From contig JAJTGR010000022.1 of the NCBI GenBank assembly GCA_021299375.1, positions 1-64,000 of the forward strand: a DNA stretch of 64,000 nt. The letters run 5' to 3'. Both the position numbers and the translations under genes were made by a program. This document shows positions 17,365-32,639 of this stretch, piece by piece (position 1 is the stretch's first letter; each line of letters opens with the position of its first letter). This DNA comes from Gemmatimonadota bacterium (GTDB taxonomy: Bacteria > Gemmatimonadota > Gemmatimonadetes > Gemmatimonadales > Gemmatimonadaceae). The notes under the pieces were generated by a model. The model had not been told where the DNA came from. It ran no database searches and saw only the letters and a list, made by a program, of their open reading frames with translations.

Positions 17365-18459
17365 ATGACCCTCCCTCCCTCGACTCACGCGGATGACCTC
17401 CGTGAGCGTCTGCGGCGTCAGCTGGCCGGCAACTTCACGATCATGCGCGAGCTGGGTGGAGGCGGGTCGGCCCGGGTGTTTCTTGCGACCGAACGGTCCC
17501 TTGGCCGTACCGTAGTGCTCAAGGTCCTGCCCACCGAACTCGCGTCGGGGATCGACGCCGAGCGCTTTCGTCGCGAGATCCTGATCGCCGCGCGGCTGCA
17601 GCATCCGCATTTGGTGCCGCTGCTGGCGGCCGGCTCGCCCGAGGAGGATGCCGGCGCCGGCGAGCGGCCGCTGCGCTGGTTCAGCATGCCCTTCGTGGAG
17701 GGGCAGACGCTGCGTGAGCATCTCGAGATGCATGCCCCGCTGCCCCTGCCCGAAACCACGCGCCTGCTGCGCGCCCTTGCCTCGGCGCTGGCCTACGCGC
17801 ACGGCCGCGGGGTGATGCATCGCGACATCAAGCCCGAGAACATCCTGCTCAGCGACGGCGTCGCCATGATTGCCGACTTCGGGGTAGCGAGGGCGCTGGA
17901 CGATGCCAGTGGCGCCGCGCTGCGCACCGGCCGCCGCCTTACCTCGGTGAGTTCGACGCTGGGGACTCCCGCCTACATGGCCCCGGAACAGATCACCGGG
18001 GCGCTCGATGTCGATCACCGTGCCGATCTATATGCGCTCGGGTGCGTGGCGTACGAGATGCTGACGGGCGCGCCGCCCCTCGCGCGAGGGTCGCTGCGGG
18101 CCACGATGGCGGCCCAGGTCAACGATCAGCCCGTGCGGGTCGGCCAGTTGCGACCCGACGTGCCCGCGGCACTGGATGCCCTGATCATGAGGTGCCTCCA
18201 GAAGGAGGCCGCGCAACGGCCGTCGTCAGGGATGGCGATCGTAGAGGTGCTCGATGTCCTTGCCGGTGGCGTCGGGTCCGGCGCGAGGCCCGCGCTCCCG
18301 GCGATGCCGGCCTCCGCCCAGCCTTCCGCAGCGTCGCTGGCACGGCTGCACGAGGAGCAACCGTCGGCACATCGAGGGCACGGGCCGCTGCTCCTCGCCA
18401 TCGCGCTGCTGGCCCTGGCCATCGCGGTGCTGTGGGGCGCGGGCGTCTCCATCCGGTAA
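17365..18459 (+). CDS. membrane-anchored Ser/Thr protein kinase
   Basis: 364 aa Hanks-type kinase. Gly loop LGGGGSARVFLA, invariant Lys in VVLKVL, catalytic loop HRDIKPENIL, DFG in IADFGVARAL, and APE in GTPAYMAPEQ occupy residues about 20-290. A Pro/Ala-rich linker and one C-terminal transmembrane helix (LLLAIALLALAIAVLW) follow, with essentially no extracytoplasmic sensor. It starts 33 nt after the LVIVD gene, so it is likely co-transcribed with the exported cluster and could report on it. Confidence 0.9.
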   Translation: MTLPPSTHADDLRERLRRQLAGNFTIMRELGGGGSARVFLATERSLGRTVVLKVLPTELASGIDAERFRREILIAARLQHPHLVPLLAAGSPEEDAGAGERPLRWFSMPFVEGQTLREHLEMHAPLPLPETTRLLRALASALAYAHGRGVMHRDIKPENILLSDGVAMIADFGVARALDDASGAALRTGRRLTSVSSTLGTPAYMAPEQITGALDVDHRADLYALGCVAYEMLTGAPPLARGSLRATMAAQVNDQPVRVGQLRPDVPAALDALIMRCLQKEAAQRPSSGMAIVEVLDVLAGGVGSGARPALPAMPASAQPSAASLARLHEEQPSAHRGHGPLLLAIALLALAIAVLWGAGVSIR

Positions 18460-18533
18460 GGCTCGCCACACGGCAGCCTTGTGTCGGGGGCGACAGACCC
18501 AAACGTTCATCGGATCCACCAGAGGCGTCGCCG

Positions 18534-18968
18534 ATGTCGCGCGCCATCGCCCGTCCCCGACGTGCGTTCCTGCGGCTGATCCTGGCGGCGGCAACCGTGC
18601 CCGTCGTTTCGCGTCGCGCGCTTGCGGCCGGAGCACCCTACGCCCCGTAAAGGCATCACGGCCGAAAAGGGGCTCACCGCCAGCCAGCTGGCGCACGCGC
18701 CGAACCAGGTGCCGATCTTCGAGGGCGTGCGCGCGATCCCGCACATCATCGACGGCATTCGCTGTCCCTGCGGCGGTGCCGACCTCAACGGCCACTACTC
18801 CCTGCTCAGCTGCTCCGAGAACGACGACGCCATGGCGAAGAGCTACCCCACCTGTCAGGGGGTAGATCGGGTCGCGGCGCGCCTCCCGAAGGCGGGCCAG
18901 TCGCTCCACGAAATCCGCGCGGCCATCGACGCCCAGTTCGGCGGCCCCGCTTCCCTCGCCACCGTGAC
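18534..18968 (+). pseudogene. PCYCGC-motif protein with Tat-like leader, frameshifted
   Basis: The leader MSRAIARPRRAFLRLILAAA has a twin-arginine look and runs into TAA at 18648-18650. The following sequence, in another frame from about 18650, encodes IDGIRCPCGGADLNGHYSLLSC and later SYPTCQGV...GQSLHEIRAAID, matching the PCYCGC-motif family of exported Cys-rich proteins. A frameshift near 18640-18655 therefore separates the export signal from the body. The frame then runs without a stop into the DUF2911 gene. A TGA in a different frame at 18965 may mark the former end. Probably decayed. Confidence 0.7.
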
Positions 18969-18969
18969 C

Positions 18970-19886
18970 ATGCCCCGCTTCGCCGCCGCGGCACGTGCCC
19001 TGACCTTCCTCCGCATTCCGCTCGCTCCGGCCGCTGCCCAGATCAGGGCGCGCGAGTGGCAGACCATCTCGCACACCGTCGACGGGACCACCATCACGCT
19101 GTCCCACTCGCGACCGCGACTCCGCGGACGGACCAACGTGTGGGGCACGCGCATCGTCAACTGGGGCGAACTGTGGACGCCGGGAGCCAGCGACGCCACG
19201 GGGCTCGAGAGCAACGAGGCGGTCACCATCGGCGGGGTGGCCGTACCGAAGGGCAAGTACAGCGTCTGGATGATCGTCTCGCAGGACACCACCTGAACGA
19301 TGCTGCTCGACCCGAAGTGGAAGCAGTACCACACCGATCATCCGAAACCGAACGACACGATGATTCGGGTTCCAGTCAGTGCCACGCTGCAGGCGCCCAT
19401 CGTGGAGGAGGCGCTGACGTGGACGTTCCCCACCATACAGCGCGCGGTGGCAGCATCGCTATGCAGGGGGAGCGGACCCGGGTCAGCATGCTGTTCACCG
19501 TGACGCCGACCCTGACGGAACGGCTCCCCGAGGCCGAAGCGAAGCCCGACCTCGGCACCTACCTGTTCAAGAACCCGAAGCGCGGCAAGGAAGACAGCCG
19601 GCTGTTCGTGACCTACGAGCGCGGGGGACTGAAAAGCCGGTTCGAGCCGAAGGAATGCTACCTGCAGACGTTCGCGCTCATGAAGGTCGCCCCTGATCGC
19701 TTCACCGTCGGGCTGTTCATGAGCGCCCAGGTGTACGCCGACGGCGAGATCTACGAAGTGTTGCGCCCGGACTTCATGATCATGTTCACCGTGAAGGACG
19801 GACAGGCCACCGTCGAGGCGCGCAGCGTCAGCGACGAGCTGTACGTCACCGGCAGGCGGACGAAATCGGCGCGACGGTCAGACTGA
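18970..19886 (+). pseudogene. DUF2911 protein, broken by a stop codon and a frameshift
   Basis: From ATG 18970 a degenerate leader is followed by DUF2911 sequence (ISHTVDGTTITLSHSRPRLRGR, GELWTPGASDATGLE, VPKGKYSVWMIVSQDTT). TGA at 19294-19296 sits where family members normally have Trp, and the frame continues with TMLLDPKWKQYHTDHP. Near 19440-19460 the frame changes again, and the remainder (RTRVSMLFTVTPTLTERL... to 19886) encodes the domain end plus a C-terminal region. One substitution plus one indel in one gene points to decay. The 3' end overlaps the convergent kinase gene by 9 nt. Confidence 0.75.
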
Positions 19887-22145
19887 CGGTGCCAGTCCGT
19901 TGGCCGGCAGGTGCATCGCCGCCTCGAGCTCAGGCCAGAACTCGAGCGATCGCAGCGCCTCCTCGTGCGCCGCCCCCGGCACCGTGAGGATGGAGGGATC
20001 ACGGCGGCGGATGGCGTCACGCGACAGCCGCGCGGCCTCGCTGATGTCACCCAGCTCGGCGGCGGTGCAGGCCAGCATCCACGGTGCCCGCTCTCCATTG
20101 TTTGTGAGCGCGATCATCTCGGTCTGGATGGCGCGCGCCGCCGACACATCGCCGAGGCGATGCAAGGCCAGCGCGTGCAGCACGAGCGGAATGACCGTGC
20201 GGCCGCCGAGCGCGAAGAGCGCCTCTCCGGCCGCCAGCCCACGCTTCCAGTCACCGGTCGCGCACGCCGCCGCCTGATGCGACAGGAGAGAGAGAAAGGT
20301 GTCGGGTTCGATACCGATGGCGCGCATGGCGGACTCCGGTGCCGACGGATCGTTTCGGCGCCCGATCAGCATCGCGAACATGCCGTGCAGATAGGCTGAC
20401 AGTTCGTCGCGCGCGATCAGCTCCCGCATGCCCCGGACACCGTCGTCCTGACGACCACAGGCACCCGCCACGTAATTGAAGTAGTACCAGACAGCGCCCT
20501 GCGTCGACGGACCGAGTGCCATGCCGCGCTCGAAGGCCTGGGCGGTGCGCACACGCGCCTCGTAGTCGAACACGAGCAGGGTGATGCCGAGCACACACTG
20601 CACGTCGGCGACGTCCGGTGCGAACTGCACCGCCTTCTCGACGGCAGGGAGGGCCTTGGCACGGGCCACCTCGGGGGAAATGACCCCGTAGATGCCCAGC
20701 GTCATGAAGGCTTCGGCAATGCCGGCCCAGGCCGGCCCGTACTCGGGATCGAGGGCCAGCGCGCGTTCCATGCAGGTGACGCCTTCAAGCAGCCCCTTGC
20801 CGCGCCGCGCGATCATCGCCCGACCCTTGAGGTACAGTTCGTAGGCTTCGATGGAGTGGGTGGCCCGCTGCGCCCGTCCGGCCGTGCTGACCACGAGCGT
20901 CGTCTCCAGCTTGGCGGCGATGGCGGCCGCAATGTCGTCCTGGAGCGCGAACACGTCTTCGATCTCACGATCGTACTTCTCGGACCAGAGCTGGTACCCA
21001 TCCGCCGCGTCGGTCAGCTGCGCCGTGACGCGCACGCGCTTGCCCGAGCGCCGTACCTGACCCTCCAGAATCGTGCGCACGTTGAGTTGCTCCGCCACCT
21101 TTCGCAGTTCGAGCTTGTGCCCCTTGAACGAGAAGCTCGAGCTGCGCCCCGCCACCTTCAGGTTCTCGATGTGCGAGAGGGAAGTCAGCACCTCATCGGT
21201 GATCCCGTCGGCGAAGTACTCGTTCTCCGGGTCCGCACTCATGTTTGCGAAGGGCAGCACGGCGATCGAGCGCTCGGGGGCGTCGATTCGCACGACCGCC
21301 GGAGTATCGTCCGGCGCCTGCATCGCCATGGCGAATTCAGCGGCCGTATCGAAGCGATCGATCGGGGTCCGAGCCAGCGCCTTCTGGAGAGCCCGGGCGA
21401 CCGGGCGTCGAATCCCGTCGCGCATGGCCGTCACATCGGCCGGCGTCAACACGAATCGCTTCGCGATCACCGCCTGCGCCGTCGGTCCGGTGAAGGGAGG
21501 TTCACCAACCAGCGTCTCATACAGGACACAGCCGAGGGAGTACAGGTCGCTTCGACCGTCGACCGCGTCACCGACCGCCTGCTCCGGGCTCATGTAGGCC
21601 GGCGTCCCGACCGCCATGCCTGCCTGCGTGACCGCCTCACCATCAACCGTACTCAACGCCTTGCCGATGCCGAAATCGGCCAGCAGCGCATGGCCGTCCT
21701 GCAGCAAGATGTTGTCCGGCTTGATGTCCCGGTGCACCACGCCGTTGCGGTGGGCATAGTCCAGGGCACCGGCCACCTCACTCGTGATGCGCACCGCTTC
21801 CTCTACGGGCAGCTGCCGGGATTCATTCAGACGATCGCGCAGCGACAGCCCGGCGACGCGCGGCATGACGTAGTACAGCAGTCCATCCGCGTCGCCCGAG
21901 TCGAACAGCGGCAGGATGTGCGGATGACTCAACTTGGCCGCAAGCTGGATTTCGCGAAGGAACCGCTCGCCGCCGAGAGTGCGCCCCAGCTCGGGCTTGA
22001 GCACCTTGATCGCCACCTCACGGCCGTGCTTCAGGTCACGGGCCAGAAAGACGGTCGCCATACCGCCCTGTCCGAGTTCGCCGGCGATCTCGTATCGATC
22101 AGCCAGCGACACCCGCAGGGACTGCAGTGTCTCATCGTTCGTCAT
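19878..22145 (-). CDS. Ser/Thr protein kinase with TolB-like and TPR regions
   Basis: 755 aa. Kinase domain, residues about 15-275: GQGGMATVFLA, AIKVLKPE, HRDIKPDNIL, ADFGIGKAL, GTPAYMSPEQ. From about 293 to 420 a TolB/FlgO-like segment starts SIAVLPFANMSADPENEYFADG and includes RTILEGQVRRSGKRVRVTAQL. The rest, about 440-750, is helical TPR-like repeat. This architecture is common in Gemmatimonadota and Acidobacteriota. No transmembrane helix is evident between the kinase and TolB parts. Start at 22145 (MTNDETL); an upstream in-frame start at 22223 adds unrelated sequence. Substrates are unknown. Confidence 0.88.
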   Translation of the reverse strand: MTNDETLQSLRVSLADRYEIAGELGQGGMATVFLARDLKHGREVAIKVLKPELGRTLGGERFLREIQLAAKLSHPHILPLFDSGDADGLLYYVMPRVAGLSLRDRLNESRQLPVEEAVRITSEVAGALDYAHRNGVVHRDIKPDNILLQDGHALLADFGIGKALSTVDGEAVTQAGMAVGTPAYMSPEQAVGDAVDGRSDLYSLGCVLYETLVGEPPFTGPTAQAVIAKRFVLTPADVTAMRDGIRRPVARALQKALARTPIDRFDTAAEFAMAMQAPDDTPAVVRIDAPERSIAVLPFANMSADPENEYFADGITDEVLTSLSHIENLKVAGRSSSFSFKGHKLELRKVAEQLNVRTILEGQVRRSGKRVRVTAQLTDAADGYQLWSEKYDREIEDVFALQDDIAAAIAAKLETTLVVSTAGRAQRATHSIEAYELYLKGRAMIARRGKGLLEGVTCMERALALDPEYGPAWAGIAEAFMTLGIYGVISPEVARAKALPAVEKAVQFAPDVADVQCVLGITLLVFDYEARVRTAQAFERGMALGPSTQGAVWYYFNYVAGACGRQDDGVRGMRELIARDELSAYLHGMFAMLIGRRNDPSAPESAMRAIGIEPDTFLSLLSHQAAACATGDWKRGLAAGEALFALGGRTVIPLVLHALALHRLGDVSAARAIQTEMIALTNNGERAPWMLACTAAELGDISEAARLSRDAIRRRDPSILTVPGAAHEEALRSLEFWPELEAAMHLPANGLAPSV

Positions 22146-22317
22146 CCGGCCATCTCGATCATCGGCGTGGCATGTCCGGACCCGGCGCGCGCCGAGCGTG
22201 CCATTTTCCGGAGCACCGTCCATCGTGGACTACAGCTGAGCGTACACGATGGCGAGGTCGAACCTACCCTGCGACGTCCGGATGTGGAAGCCTGCCGGAA
22301 TAGCAGACGGTCGCCCG

Positions 22318-23505
22318 TTACCCCACCATTGGCCGCACGCGCAACACCCGCCCGTTGCCGCTGTCGGTGACCACGTACACGAACCCGTCGGGGCCGACGG
22401 TCACGTCGCGGATGCGCTCGCCGAGCTCGCCGAGATAGCGCTCTTCCCTCACCACGCGCCCGTCGCGCAGTTCGAGGCGCACCAGCGCGCCCGGACTGAG
22501 CGAGCCGATCAGCACACTGTTCTGCCACCCGGGAATGGCGGTGGCCGTGTAGAACGCCATGCCGCTCGGCGCGATGACCGGATCCCAGTAATACACCGGC
22601 TGCTCCATGCCGGCCTTGGCCGTCCCTTCGCCGATCGTCGCGCCCGAGTAGTCCACGCCATAGGTGATGACGGGCCAGCCGTAGTTCTTGCCCCGCTCGG
22701 GGTGATTGAGCTCATCGCCGCCGCGGGCGCCGTGTTCCACCGTCCAGAGCTGCCCCGTCTCCGGATGCAGCGCTGCCGCCTGCACGTTGCGGTGGCCATA
22801 CGACCAGATCTCGGCGCGCGCGTCGTTGCGCCCGGCGAACGGGTTGTCGGCCGGCACGCTGCCGTCGGTGGCGATGCGCATGATCTTGCCCTGCCCCATG
22901 GCGAGGTCCTGCGCGCGCTCCTTCCAGTTCATGCGGTCACCCTGCGTCACGAACAGCCGGCCGTCTCGGGCGAACACAAGGCGTGATCCGTAGTGCCCGC
23001 CGCCGTTGAGCTTGGGCTGCTGCCGGTAGATCACCCGCACGTCCTGCAGGCCGCCCTCCGTGAAGCGCGCCCGCGCCACCGCCGTCCCCGCGCCGCCCTC
23101 ACCACTTTCGGCAAACGACAGGTACAGCAGCTGGTTCTGCGCGAACTGCGGGTCGAGTGCCACGTCGAGCAGGCCGCCCTGCCCCTGCGCGAACACGGCG
23201 GGGACGCCGCTGAGCGGCGCCGACAGCTGGCCCGTGCGGCTCACGAGGCGGAGACGCCCGGGACGCTCCGTCACCAGGGCCCGCCCGTCGGGGAGGAACT
23301 CGATGGCCCACGGATTCACGAGCCCGGTGGCGAACGTCTCTGCCGTCACCACGCCGCGGGTGCTTGCCGGCGTGGGGGAGCGCTGGGCCTGCTCGGGCGC
23401 TGGCGTCCCCCGCGGCGTATCGTCGGAGGCCGACGGGACGGCGGTGCCGCCGCAGGCGCAGAACAGGAGAGCCGCGAGTGGTACGGGAGGCAAGCGTCGG
23501 TGCAT
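22318..23505 (-). CDS. PQQ-dependent sugar dehydrogenase family lipoprotein
   Basis: 395 aa. The N-terminus is lipoprotein-like (LLFCAC lipobox). After a Pro/Thr-rich linker comes a GSDH/YliI-type six-bladed propeller: [101 protein letters not shown]. Enzymes of this family oxidise aldose sugars in the periplasm using PQQ and Ca2+. PQQ synthesis genes are not in the window. It diverges from the GGT gene at 23566. Confidence 0.9.
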   Translation of the reverse strand: MHRRLPPVPLAALLFCACGGTAVPSASDDTPRGTPAPEQAQRSPTPASTRGVVTAETFATGLVNPWAIEFLPDGRALVTERPGRLRLVSRTGQLSAPLSGVPAVFAQGQGGLLDVALDPQFAQNQLLYLSFAESGEGGAGTAVARARFTEGGLQDVRVIYRQQPKLNGGGHYGSRLVFARDGRLFVTQGDRMNWKERAQDLAMGQGKIMRIATDGSVPADNPFAGRNDARAEIWSYGHRNVQAAALHPETGQLWTVEHGARGGDELNHPERGKNYGWPVITYGVDYSGATIGEGTAKAGMEQPVYYWDPVIAPSGMAFYTATAIPGWQNSVLIGSLSPGALVRLELRDGRVVREERYLGELGERIRDVTVGPDGFVYVVTDSGNGRVLRVRPMVG

Positions 23506-23524
23506 GGGGCGTCCGTGGTGACCG

Positions 23525-23530
23525 TATAAT
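23525..23530 (+). promoter_or_regulatory. consensus -10 box upstream of the second gamma-glutamyltransferase
   Basis: TATAAT at 23525-23530 is a perfect -10 hexamer with a TG-like CG dinucleotide before it and 35 nt to the ATG at 23566. No good -35 is found at the expected spacing. Confidence 0.45.
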
Positions 23531-23565
23531 TGGGCGTCGTCTCCACTCTACCACCGCGAGCGCCC

Positions 23566-25515
23566 ATGTCGTTCCCTCCGCTTCGCCCGCTGCTGGCTGG
23601 CCTCGTCACGCTGGCCGCCCTCACCGCCCCGGCCGTCCATGCGCAGGACGCCGCCGGCCGGCCGATCCTCGCCGCCGATCCCCGGACGGGTCCCACCCAA
23701 AAGCCGCCCCTGCACGGCCGCCACTGGATGGCCATCACCGGCAAGCCACTCGGCGCCACCGCCGGGGCCATGATGTTCCAGAAGGGTGGCAACGCGGTCG
23801 ACGCGGCCGCGGCCATGCTGGCAGCTACCTGCACCATGTGGGACACCCTGCACTGCGGCGGCGAGACGCAAGCCCTGATCTATCACCCGAAGCTCCGAAA
23901 GGTCATCGGCATCAACGCCCTGGGGGTCGCGCCCACCGGGGCCACGGCCGAGTTCTATCGCAGCAAGGGGTACGACCATCCCCCCGAGTTCGGACCGCTC
24001 GCCGCCCTCACGCCGGGCACGCCGGGCGGCCTGATGGTGATGCTGGCAGAGTACGGCACGCTGTCGCTGCAGGAGGTGCTGGGGCCAGCCATCCAACTCG
24101 CCGACGGCTTCCCCATCGAGGCCCAACTGGCCAACACCATCGAGCGGCAGAAGAGCTGGATCAAGCAGTGGAAGACCGCCCCGGGCATCATGCTGCCGCA
24201 CGCCGGCAGCGGCGGGCGCGAGGCCCCCGAACCCGGCGAAGTGTTCGTGCAGCAGGACCTCGCGGCGACGTTCCGCAAGCTCGTGGCCACCGAGCAGGCC
24301 GCGCGCAAGGCGGGCAAGAGCCGCAAGGCGGCCATCATGGCGGCGTACGACCGCTTCTACACAGGCGATATCGCCCAGGAGCTCGTGCGCGGGATGCGCG
24401 AGGAGGGCGGCCTGTTCACGATGGCCGACCTCGCCAACTGGCGGGTGAAGATCGAGGAGCCCCTGTGCACCACGTACAAGGGCATCGAGGTGTGCAAGCT
24501 GCAGCAGTGGCAGCAGGGGCCGGCCATGCTGCAGGCGCTCAACATCCTCGAGAACGCCGAGGTGAAGGCGATGGGCTACAACTCGCCGCAGTACGTGCAC
24601 CTGGTCTACCAGGCCATGAACCTCGCGTTCGCCGATCGCGACTTCTACTACGGCGATCCGGCGTTTCCGCCCGAGGAGCCCATGAAGGGGCTGCTGTCCA
24701 AGGAGTACGCCACGGCGCGTTTCGCCAGTATCGACCGGCTGCGGAACGACGCCGCCGCCAAGCCCGGCGATCCGTATCCGTACCAGGGCGGCACGAACCC
24801 CTTCGCGGGGCTGCTGGCCACGTGGGACAACCGCAATTTCCTGCCGAAGGACACGACACGGCGGAGCGGGCAGCAGGACCGCCCGACACGTCCCGATACG
24901 TCGTTCGAGGCGCAGCGGCGCGAGGCATTCCACGGCGGCACCACCAGCATCGAGGCCGCCGACAGCGCCGGCTGGGTGGTGTCCATCACGCCGAGCGGCG
25001 GCTGGGTGCCGGCGGTCATCGCGGGGCGCACGGGCATCGGCCTCAGCCAGCGCGGGCAAAGCTTCGTGACCCGCCCCGAGGATGGGCCGTTCAACGTGAT
25101 CGAACCGGGCAAGCGGCCACGGGTGACGCTCACGCCCACCATGGCGCTCAAGGACGGCGAGCCCTATCTGAGCTTCGCCGTGCAGGGGGGCGATACGCAG
25201 GACCAGAACCTGCTGCAGTTCTTTCTCAACGTGGTGGAGTTCGGCATGACGGTACAGCAGGCAGCCGAGGCGCCCAACATCAACTCGTACCAGATGCGGA
25301 ATTCGTTCGGCGTCCACGAGACCCAGCCCGGACTCATGGAGATCGGCACCAGCATGCCCGAAAGTACGCGGGCGGCGCTGCGAGCCATGGGGTATCGGCT
25401 GCGACCGATGGAGCGTACTTCGGGCCCCATCAATGCCATCTGGTTCGACCGGAAGCACCGCACCATGTGGGGTGGATCGAGCAACCATGGCGAGGACTAC
25501 GGCATCGCCTGGTGA
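23566..25515 (+). CDS. ggt: gamma-glutamyltransferase family protein
   Basis: 649 aa with a signal peptide (APAVHAQ). The GGT hallmarks are [19 protein letters not shown] and, at the processing site, [25 protein letters not shown], where the Thr of GGTT would become the N-terminal nucleophile of the small subunit. [16 protein letters not shown] and the C-terminal [13 protein letters not shown] also fit. It is longer than E. coli Ggt because of insertions in the large subunit. It is periplasmic, hydrolysing or transferring gamma-glutamyl groups. This copy is intact, unlike the one at the left edge. Confidence 0.92.
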   Translation: MSFPPLRPLLAGLVTLAALTAPAVHAQDAAGRPILAADPRTGPTQKPPLHGRHWMAITGKPLGATAGAMMFQKGGNAVDAAAAMLAATCTMWDTLHCGGETQALIYHPKLRKVIGINALGVAPTGATAEFYRSKGYDHPPEFGPLAALTPGTPGGLMVMLAEYGTLSLQEVLGPAIQLADGFPIEAQLANTIERQKSWIKQWKTAPGIMLPHAGSGGREAPEPGEVFVQQDLAATFRKLVATEQAARKAGKSRKAAIMAAYDRFYTGDIAQELVRGMREEGGLFTMADLANWRVKIEEPLCTTYKGIEVCKLQQWQQGPAMLQALNILENAEVKAMGYNSPQYVHLVYQAMNLAFADRDFYYGDPAFPPEEPMKGLLSKEYATARFASIDRLRNDAAAKPGDPYPYQGGTNPFAGLLATWDNRNFLPKDTTRRSGQQDRPTRPDTSFEAQRREAFHGGTTSIEAADSAGWVVSITPSGGWVPAVIAGRTGIGLSQRGQSFVTRPEDGPFNVIEPGKRPRVTLTPTMALKDGEPYLSFAVQGGDTQDQNLLQFFLNVVEFGMTVQQAAEAPNINSYQMRNSFGVHETQPGLMEIGTSMPESTRAALRAMGYRLRPMERTSGPINAIWFDRKHRTMWGGSSNHGEDYGIAW

Positions 25516-25628
25516 ATCCGGTCACCGCGAGTGGCCGATCGTCGCTGGACTCGCCGTCCCGCGGGGGTGACATTTCAAGGGTTGCCGACGGTCCCGCCTC
25601 TTCTCCGCCCTCCTCGGGGTTTTCCGCC

Positions 25629-26138
25629 ATGCCGATCTCACTGAAGGTCAACGGCACCACGCGTACGGTCGATGTGCCGCCCGACATGCCCCTGCTCTGG
25701 GTGCTTCGTGACGAACTCGACCTCAAGGGCACCAAGTTCGGCTGCGGCGCCAACCGCTGCGGCGCCTGCACGGTGCACATCAACGGGGTCGCCCAGCGCA
25801 CGTGTACGCTGCCGGTGTCGCGCGCCGCCGGTGCCGACATCACGACCATCGAGGGACTCTCCCCCGTTGGCGCGCATGCCGTGCAGCAGGCGTGGGAAGA
25901 GCTCGACGTCCCGCAGTGCGGCTACTGCCAGGCGGGCCAGATGATGGCGGCGGCCGCGCTCATCGAGAAAACGCCCAAGCCCACCGACGCGCAGATCGAC
26001 ACGGCGCTCAACACGAACCTGTGCCGTTGCGCCACCTACCTGCGCATCCGGGCCGCGGTGCATCGCGCCGCCGCGATCAAGACGGGCGCGGGTGCGGTGG
26101 GCGGCAGCGGCCCATCCAGAAACGATGGGGAGGACTGA
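25629..26138 (+). CDS. (2Fe-2S)-binding small subunit of a molybdenum hydroxylase (IorA/CoxS-like)
   Basis: 169 aa. The plant-type ferredoxin domain has Cys in [24 protein letters not shown]. The second, helical [2Fe-2S] domain has [11 protein letters not shown] and [12 protein letters not shown]. This is the electron-transfer subunit of two-subunit xanthine-oxidase-family enzymes such as isoquinoline 1-oxidoreductase and aldehyde dehydrogenase. It is followed 3 nt later by the molybdopterin subunit. No FAD subunit is adjacent, as expected for the Ior type, which passes electrons to a cytochrome or quinone. Confidence 0.92.
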   Translation: MPISLKVNGTTRTVDVPPDMPLLWVLRDELDLKGTKFGCGANRCGACTVHINGVAQRTCTLPVSRAAGADITTIEGLSPVGAHAVQQAWEELDVPQCGYCQAGQMMAAAALIEKTPKPTDAQIDTALNTNLCRCATYLRIRAAVHRAAAIKTGAGAVGGSGPSRNDGED

Positions 26139-26141
26139 GCC

Positions 26142-30072
<3,931 letters not shown>

Positions 30073-30087
30073 GCGGCTGGATCGTCG

Positions 30088-30189
30088 AACAGCCCACACG
30101 GAGGGCAGGGAGGACAGTGAGGGCACTGAGGACTGCCACGGCAGTTCTTCGTGCCCTCACTGTCCTCCCTGCCCTCCGTGTGGGCTGTT
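30088..30189. repeat. 39-bp perfect inverted repeat built from 9-bp direct repeats (giant hairpin)
   Basis: Arms 30088-30126 and 30151-30189 are exact reverse complements, with a 24-nt centre that itself pairs partly (ACTGCC/GGCAGT). Within the left arm and centre, 30099-30134 is four tandem 9-mers: CGGAGGGCA, GGGAGGACA, GTGAGGGCA, CTGAGGACT. It sits between the convergent pgm and PP2C genes, where it could terminate transcription from both sides. The internal repetition is unlike an ordinary terminator and resembles an intergenic dispersed-repeat family. Confidence 0.9.
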
Positions 30190-30206
30190 GACGACCTCGG
30201 AAGACA

Positions 30207-32157
<1,951 letters not shown>

Positions 32158-32208
32158 TCACCGTCCTACGACGCGGCAGCCGGTGAAGAGCACCCCGCTG
32201 ACCCGCGC

Positions 32209-32604
32209 CTACTCCTGCGGCCCCCGTGGCGGTTCGCCCTGGGCCTCGAGCCGCGCCCACTCCTCGTCGGAGTAGAGTCGGCTGCGGGTGAGGAAGCGCA
32301 GCCCTTCGGGCGTTTCCACCGAGAAACCGGCACCGCGCCCAGGCACCACATCGATGGTGAGGTGCGTGTGCTGCCAGTACAGGTACTGGTCGCCGCCGAT
32401 ATAGAACGGCGTGTCCGCAATGGCACCCAGGTAGACATCCCGGGCACCAATGCGGAACTCGCTGCGGGGGTAGCACATGGGTGTGCTGCCATCGCAGCAG
32501 CCGCCCGACTGATGAAACAGCAGCGGACCGTGCAGCGCCTGCAGCTTGTGCAGCAGGGCGGCGGCAGCCGGCGTCACGCTGACACGGGCCACCGGTGTGT
32601 GCAT
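32209..32604 (-). CDS. DUF779 domain protein
   Basis: 131 aa. The signature HGPLLFHQSGGCCDGSTPMCYP with its adjacent Cys pair, and IGGDQYLYWQHTHLTIDVVPGRGAGFSVE, identify DUF779. The family is regularly found next to acetaldehyde dehydrogenases of the ExaC/AcoD type, and this gene follows one here. It lies downstream on the same strand, its start 36 nt beyond the dehydrogenase stop so that the genes overlap slightly if an upstream start is used. A metal-linked accessory role is suspected but unproven. Confidence 0.85.
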   Translation of the reverse strand: MHTPVARVSVTPAAAALLHKLQALHGPLLFHQSGGCCDGSTPMCYPRSEFRIGARDVYLGAIADTPFYIGGDQYLYWQHTHLTIDVVPGRGAGFSVETPEGLRFLTRSRLYSDEEWARLEAQGEPPRGPQE

Positions 32605-32639
32605 CGGATCGGGCGTCACGACGTTGTGCACGAGCCGGC

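Noticed and set aside
15091-18018. A 975-codon minus-strand frame opposite the DUF305, LVIVD and kinase genes
   Set aside because: Same reason: the plus-strand genes show clear domains, and the minus frame only exists because GC-rich codons avoid stops on the other strand.
18534-19296. A genuine PCYCGC-DUF2911 fusion protein
   Set aside because: The two parts belong to separate exported families. A second leader-like start lies at 18970, and frame lesions occur on both sides, so loss of a stop is more likely than a designed fusion.
19294-19296. TGA as selenocysteine or tryptophan recoding in the DUF2911 gene
   Set aside because: TGA ends many other genes here and no SECIS-like element was seen. 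The position aligns with Trp, and another frameshift follows, so decay explains it.
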